Translations under genes and position numbers: made by a program
Notes under the pieces: generated by a model
Told to the model about the DNA's origin: nothing
Seen by the model: the letters and a program-made list of their open reading frames with translations, nothing else
Database searches by the model: none
In this document: piece after piece, positions 6,889-10,449 of the stretch
Position numbering within the stretch: the first letter of the stretch is position 1
Layout of the letters: every line of letters begins with the position of its first letter
NCBI GenBank assembly: GCA_051278165.1
Contig: JBNMNW010000210.1
Span: forward strand, 1-10,449
Origin: GCA-2684655 sp051278165
Lineage (GTDB): Bacteria > Planctomycetota > UBA1135 > UBA2386
DNA length: 10,449 nucleotides
Reading direction: 5' to 3'

Positions 6889-9027
6889 TCAGTTTGCAGC
6901 AGGAACGTTCACGTCGTGTTCCACGACATCCTGCCCGGCGGGCACGAAGAAAGTGGTCGACGAACGTTTCAGCTGCAACAGTTGTTGGAAGATCTCTGAG
7001 TCGGGTGAGGTGGAGCCAGCTACTGCGGCATGCAGTTCATAGCTACCCGGCGGTATCCGACGAGTGAAGCGGTAGCGACCTTCCCCATCCGTTACAGTTT
7101 CTAGACGGAGCGACTTATCGGCAGGTGTGGCCTGTGGAGTGGTGAGCAGCACCTTCATCTGTCCCGCAATGCGGCCCTCAGTCATTGCAAAGCCCGTGAC
7201 GACGCTGCCATGGATCATTGTGATCGGCGGTAACGTCTTTTGAAAAGGTTGCTTACAGTCGATTTGTTTGACGAAAACGCGGCACGCCTCCGGGTGGTCA
7301 ATCTGCAATTGATAGGTCGTCAGCGCCATGCGTTCGAACTGAAAGAAGCCGTTACTGTCCGTGGTTCGGCTTGCTTCGGTGATGCGTTTTGGCATCCAGC
7401 GGTCCATCATTCGCAGCATCGGGCTGTCCGGCATCGTGCCTGGTGATTGCGTGATGACGGTGGCGCCGACGATTGGCGCCCCACGGCTGTCGATCACCCG
7501 CCCACGCAGGCTGCTACCAGCCGTGACGGTGACTTCCGTGCGCTGCAAGGTTCCTGGCTGCTGCGGTGTGGGCGTTCCAGGCGCGGCGCCAGGGAGTTGC
7601 GGGGCCCGGAATCTCAGCGGCAGGGAGTAGCTCTTGGCGAAGCCTTCGGCCTGGACGACGCATACATACGTGCCGTCGGGCACGTTGTGGATCACCGCGA
7701 AGTCGGTGTTGCCGTCGAGTCGCACCCGCAGATCCCGCACTTCGTGGATCGAACCGAGGGTGCCGGTGGCCAGTGCCTGTGCATCAAGCGGGGCGTTGAG
7801 ATCCTTCGGAAAGAACCGCCGCAAGCCGACACGGTACTTACGCAGCACGCGCCCGGTTGGAGCCAGCGCGGTCACGTGGATGCGATTCTGCGGCACCATG
7901 GTCAGGTGTACCGCTTGGCCTGGCTGGACCTGGCTCTGCTCGGTCGCAGCGAAACCGGGCGCAGTCGCCTTCACGGTGTGAGGCTGCGCGCGCAGGCCTT
8001 GCAGCAAGAACGCACCACGCTCATCACTGAACGTGACCAGCGGTGGCAGGTTGGCTTGCTTGGGCCACGCTTCGATGCGGGCATTGCTAATGGCGAGGCC
8101 AGTGCTGGTGCGCACGTCGCCAGCCAAGGTTTTTCCTGGTGGCAGTTCGAAGTCGACTTGTACCGGTGCGTTGCTGTTGAGTTCGATATCTTGTTTGACG
8201 ATGCGCGCGAAGCCGGGCGCCAGCGCCGTCACTAGCACGACGCCGCTCGCAGGAGCGTGCTGGAGTTCGTACTCGCCGTTCGCATTGACGTTGGTCATCA
8301 GCGTGCCCGATTCGCCAGGCAGGGCGCGCAAGGCAGCGTCTGCAAACGCGCCGCCACTCGAGACGGTGACGGTAGCTTGTGGAACCGGCATGCCGAACTG
8401 GCCTTCGATCGTGACCCGGCCGCGGATCGTTGTGCCGTTGCGCAGGATCAACTCACCGAGGTCATGCCACGAGTTCTTGAGCAACCGCAGTCCGGTGATG
8501 CGCACGGTGGCGTGGCGACGCGACAGTAAGAAGAGGTCGTAGGTCTTGTTCTGGGCAACCGGCAAGCCGACTGCGAACGTGCCATCTTGGCCGGTTTCGG
8601 CGCTCGCCATGGGAGCCAACAGGTGGGGCTGTTGTTGGACCAGATGCAGCAGAATTGGGTCGTTGCTGGCACTCTCGACCAAGTAGATCGTCACGCCCGT
8701 CAGCGGTCGACCATTCGCATCGACGGTGGTGCCGCGCAGCCCTTGGGGCTCGCTGCTGCTGTCAGGGGCGGTGGTGCGAATCAGTTCTGGAACGGGCATG
8801 CGATCGCCGCCGGAACTGACGGCTGGCTCGATCTTGGCAGCGGTGTTGTCGCCAGCTTGTTGGCTGGCGCTACTGCTGCCATTGCCGTCGAGGCCAGTGC
8901 GGCCGAGGTTGGTGGGGGCATCCGTCACGTCGCTTGGCCATGCAAACGCAACGATCACTGCGAGGCACAGTGCGATGGTTGGCACAAGCCAGGTTGCTTT
9001 GGATCGAGTGGTAGCCGGGTCGGACAT
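6889..9027 (-). CDS. Membrane-anchored protein of six carboxypeptidase-regulatory-like modules (paralogue 1)
   Basis: A 712-residue protein with N-terminal R8 and K10, then a hydrophobic segment (about 12-30, WLVPTIALCLAVIVAFAW), a Ser/Asp/Thr-rich spacer (31-95) and six modules at about 97-197, 199-298, 300-381, 382-505, 507-608 and 610-712. Module order matches the next gene, with shared landmarks: WHDLGEL (188-194) against WHDAGDL, KYRVGLRRFFP (397-407) against SYRLSLKRSFP, and PAGQD (696-700) against SPGQD. Module 4 is longer, with a Pro/Thr/Gln-rich insert near 475-495. The frame stays open to an ATG at 9255, but I prefer the ATG at 9027. The extra 76 residues are basic and non-signal-like, would bury the hydrophobic segment, and would cover both a TTGACA box and the divergent start codon. 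By inference it is inserted in the inner membrane with the modules in the periplasm. Function is unknown. Confidence 0.8.
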   Translation of the reverse strand: MSDPATTRSKATWLVPTIALCLAVIVAFAWPSDVTDAPTNLGRTGLDGNGSSSASQQAGDNTAAKIEPAVSSGGDRMPVPELIRTTAPDSSSEPQGLRGTTVDANGRPLTGVTIYLVESASNDPILLHLVQQQPHLLAPMASAETGQDGTFAVGLPVAQNKTYDLFLLSRRHATVRITGLRLLKNSWHDLGELILRNGTTIRGRVTIEGQFGMPVPQATVTVSSGGAFADAALRALPGESGTLMTNVNANGEYELQHAPASGVVLVTALAPGFARIVKQDIELNSNAPVQVDFELPPGKTLAGDVRTSTGLAISNARIEAWPKQANLPPLVTFSDERGAFLLQGLRAQPHTVKATAPGFAATEQSQVQPGQAVHLTMVPQNRIHVTALAPTGRVLRKYRVGLRRFFPKDLNAPLDAQALATGTLGSIHEVRDLRVRLDGNTDFAVIHNVPDGTYVCVVQAEGFAKSYSLPLRFRAPQLPGAAPGTPTPQQPGTLQRTEVTVTAGSSLRGRVIDSRGAPIVGATVITQSPGTMPDSPMLRMMDRWMPKRITEASRTTDSNGFFQFERMALTTYQLQIDHPEACRVFVKQIDCKQPFQKTLPPITMIHGSVVTGFAMTEGRIAGQMKVLLTTPQATPADKSLRLETVTDGEGRYRFTRRIPPGSYELHAAVAGSTSPDSEIFQQLLQLKRSSTTFFVPAGQDVVEHDVNVPAAN

Positions 9028-9253
9028 GTGATTGAGATTACCGTAGGGCGATATCGGTTGGATGGCGCGCATCCGACGCACACGTCTGCGGATTCTTCCG
9101 CAATCGACGCTGTCAAAAACGGCGATGCGTACAGCGAATCCGTTGCGCCGTTCTGAATAGCTTTCCCCAATCGCGCGCACTGTTGCATCCGCCTTCTTCA
9201 TCAATGAAATCCCTGACCTCTCCTCAGAAGGTCTCGCGTAAGGGCCGCTATCC
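9028..9253. promoter_or_regulatory. Divergent intergenic region
   Basis: This 226-base stretch separates the start of the minus-strand two-gene unit from the plus-strand secreted-protein gene and should carry both promoters. On the minus strand a perfect TTGACA lies at 9116-9111, but no good -10 hexamer lies 16-18 bases on. On the plus side I saw no convincing -35/-10 pair. Two small dyads are present: tgcgga-ttct-tccgca (9087-9102) and ggatg-gcgcg-catcc (9060-9074). Confidence 0.5.
9087..9116 (-). promoter_or_regulatory. Candidate -35 box with adjacent operator-like dyad
   Basis: The minus strand reads TTGACA at 9116-9111. Nine to 24 bases downstream lies the perfect dyad tgcgga/tccgca (9087-9102), which would cover the spacer and -10 position. 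A repressor bound there would block the promoter. The weak -10 keeps this tentative. Confidence 0.3.
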
Positions 9254-10449
9254 ATGCGTCTTCAAATCCCCCTTCGCATCGCGCTTTTGTTCAGTGCGGT
9301 CATGCTTGTAGGTCCGCTGTCGCAAGTGATGGCGCAGCACCACTTGAGCGGCCTCACCCAGCCAGTGCAGTCGGCTCCCAACGGTGCGTGGTTCGACAGT
9401 GGCTGCGGCGGTCACAACGGCAATCCCGTCACGGTTTCAGTTTCGCCAGTCATGCGGCCTGGGTTTCGTAGCTCGGTTCGCATCGACAACTTGCCGGCCA
9501 ATACTCCTTCGATGCTGTTGGTGGGCGTAAGTCCACATGATTGGCTCGGTCTGCCGCTGCCGCTGCCGCTCGATTCGCTTGGCCTGACAGGCTGCAACCT
9601 GTCGGTTTCGCCGGAGATGACGCTGTTGTTCTTGGCGGGTAGCTCTGCCACCGCGCCGACCACGGCGTTGTTCACCGTGCCGAACAATCCGGCGATCGCG
9701 GCGCATCCACTGTTCTTCCAAGTCATGTTCGACCAGCCCGGTCTCAACCCGGCTGGCGTTGGCATTGGGCGTGGCTATGCCACTCGGATCACGCCGCAGG
9801 TGACGCTCACGGCGATGCGCTCATCGCTCACGCAGCACGGCATCACGTTCCAGTTTGCGCAACCTGTAGCGACCGGCCAATTCGTCAATGGTGATTGGTT
9901 CGTGGTCGGCCCGGCAACGTTGGTTGGCATGACGCCGCCGTGCGCGACGGTCAACGGCCGTGTCATCAACGGCGCGATGATCAATCCGGACTCGTCGACC
10001 CAAAACCAGGGCTACGACAGCACGCTGTTCGATCCGCAGCACTACAGCAACAGTCGCAACGCGGCGTGGAACCTGTCCGCCGCCAATCCGCTGCAACTGC
10101 AGACAAACTCGAGTTTGGTCAAGGCGATCAGCAATGCGAACACGTCGTTGTTGCCCGCGTTGCAGACGTGCGCGGTGCTGACCGTGCTCGCCGCAGTGCC
10201 GCCGTCGGGTTCGTTTCGGCCGCCCTACGCCGGCATCGATCACGCCGTGCGCTACGACGCCCAGATGATCGATTGGTCGAAGCTACTTTCGCTGGTGCCA
10301 GCGGTCGGCGTGCCGAGCGTTGCGAATGTGATCTCCGGCTTCAAACGTCCTTGGCTCGATCATGCGCCAGGTTGGGCGACCCGCTACCTGCATCCGGCGG
10401 ACAACATGCCTGACTACGGGCGTGATTTGGCGTCGACCTACAATGAAGC
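9254..10449 (+). CDS. Secreted protein with N-terminal GCGG-type module (3' end outside the window)
   Basis: An open frame of 398 codons runs off the right edge without a stop. Residues 1-27 form a clear signal peptide: R2 and R8, a hydrophobic core (about 9-22), and a VMA cleavage site before Q28. The first module (about 45-180) has GCGGHNGNP (50-58), DNLPAN (78-83), GLPLPLPLD (99-107) and GCNLSVSP (113-120). C51 and C114 could form a disulphide. I recognise this layout from planctomycete exported proteins, where it has no assigned function. A second region (about 185-290) has NGDWFVVGP (212-220), NGAMINP (239-245), QGYDS (252-256) and SSLVK (286-290), again a recurring but unnamed pattern as far as I can tell. 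C230 and C306 are further cysteines. taaggg (9239-9244), 9 bases before the ATG, is a plausible ribosome-binding site and supports the start. Role unknown; possibly surface or matrix. Confidence 0.8.
   Translation, partial: MRLQIPLRIALLFSAVMLVGPLSQVMAQHHLSGLTQPVQSAPNGAWFDSGCGGHNGNPVTVSVSPVMRPGFRSSVRIDNLPANTPSMLLVGVSPHDWLGLPLPLPLDSLGLTGCNLSVSPEMTLLFLAGSSATAPTTALFTVPNNPAIAAHPLFFQVMFDQPGLNPAGVGIGRGYATRITPQVTLTAMRSSLTQHGITFQFAQPVATGQFVNGDWFVVGPATLVGMTPPCATVNGRVINGAMINPDSSTQNQGYDSTLFDPQHYSNSRNAAWNLSAANPLQLQTNSSLVKAISNANTSLLPALQTCAVLTVLAAVPPSGSFRPPYAGIDHAVRYDAQMIDWSKLLSLVPAVGVPSVANVISGFKRPWLDHAPGWATRYLHPADNMPDYGRDLASTYNE
9551..9570 (+). repeat. Hexanucleotide micro-repeat ctgccg x3
   Basis: Three perfect ctgccg units plus ct encode the Leu-Pro alternation in the first module of the secreted protein. 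An in-frame change of one unit would add or remove one Leu-Pro pair without a frameshift. It may only reflect the Pro-Leu motif and biased codon choice. Confidence 0.5.

Noticed and set aside
7447..8235. 262-codon open frame on the plus strand
   Set aside because: It runs antisense through modules 2-5 of the first anchored protein, is rich in Arg, Gly and His as expected of a shadow frame, and has no recognisable motif.
4795..9027. Active carboxypeptidase in either anchored protein
   Set aside because: Only regulatory-like beta-sandwich modules are seen. There is no H-x-x-E...H zinc motif or other peptidase signature.
9028..9255. N-terminal extension of the minus-strand anchored protein to an ATG at 9255
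   Set aside because: The frame is open, but the added 76 residues are basic and unlike a signal. They would put the hydrophobic anchor at residues 88-106, overlap the divergent start codon and cover the candidate TTGACA box.

Overview
The window is about 60% G+C by eye and looks like chromosomal DNA of a Gram-negative, probably marine-type planctomycete (Planctomycetota). This is an inference from three things. The last protein begins with a secreted GCGG-x-NG-x-P module of a kind I associate with planctomycete exported proteins. Two large anchored proteins are built from repeated carboxypeptidase-regulatory-like beta-sandwich modules. Clear Shine-Dalgarno sequences are scarce. No marker gene fixes the taxon, and there are no tRNA, rRNA, CRISPR or transposase features.

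Layout. Bases 2-106 hold the last 34 codons of a plus-strand gene. Its stop codon lies inside the first of three short palindromic repeats (98-184). After a gene-poor leader come two plus-strand genes that overlap by 4 bases. The first is a GCS2-type carboxylate-amine (glutamate-cysteine-ligase-like) ligase fused to two CBS domains (340-2265). The second is a zinc-dependent deacylase of the succinylglutamate desuccinylase/aspartoacylase family (2262-3446). Converging on them is tryptophan 2,3-dioxygenase on the minus strand (4643-3528).

Upstream of the dioxygenase, also on the minus strand, lie two adjacent paralogous genes for membrane-anchored six-module proteins (9027-6889 and 6864-4795). 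They are 24 bases apart and probably form an operon. A 226-base region then separates them from a divergent plus-strand gene (9254 to the window end) for a secreted protein that runs off the window.

How the genes may work together. The ligase and deacylase are translationally coupled and form the most interesting unit: a predicted nucleotide-sensing enzyme that makes an amide or gamma-glutamyl bond, paired with an enzyme that could hydrolyse such a bond or trim its product. The substrate cannot be read from sequence. The dioxygenase makes N-formylkynurenine from tryptophan, and no other kynurenine-pathway gene is in view. The two anchored paralogues and the divergent secreted protein form a separate cell-envelope neighbourhood.
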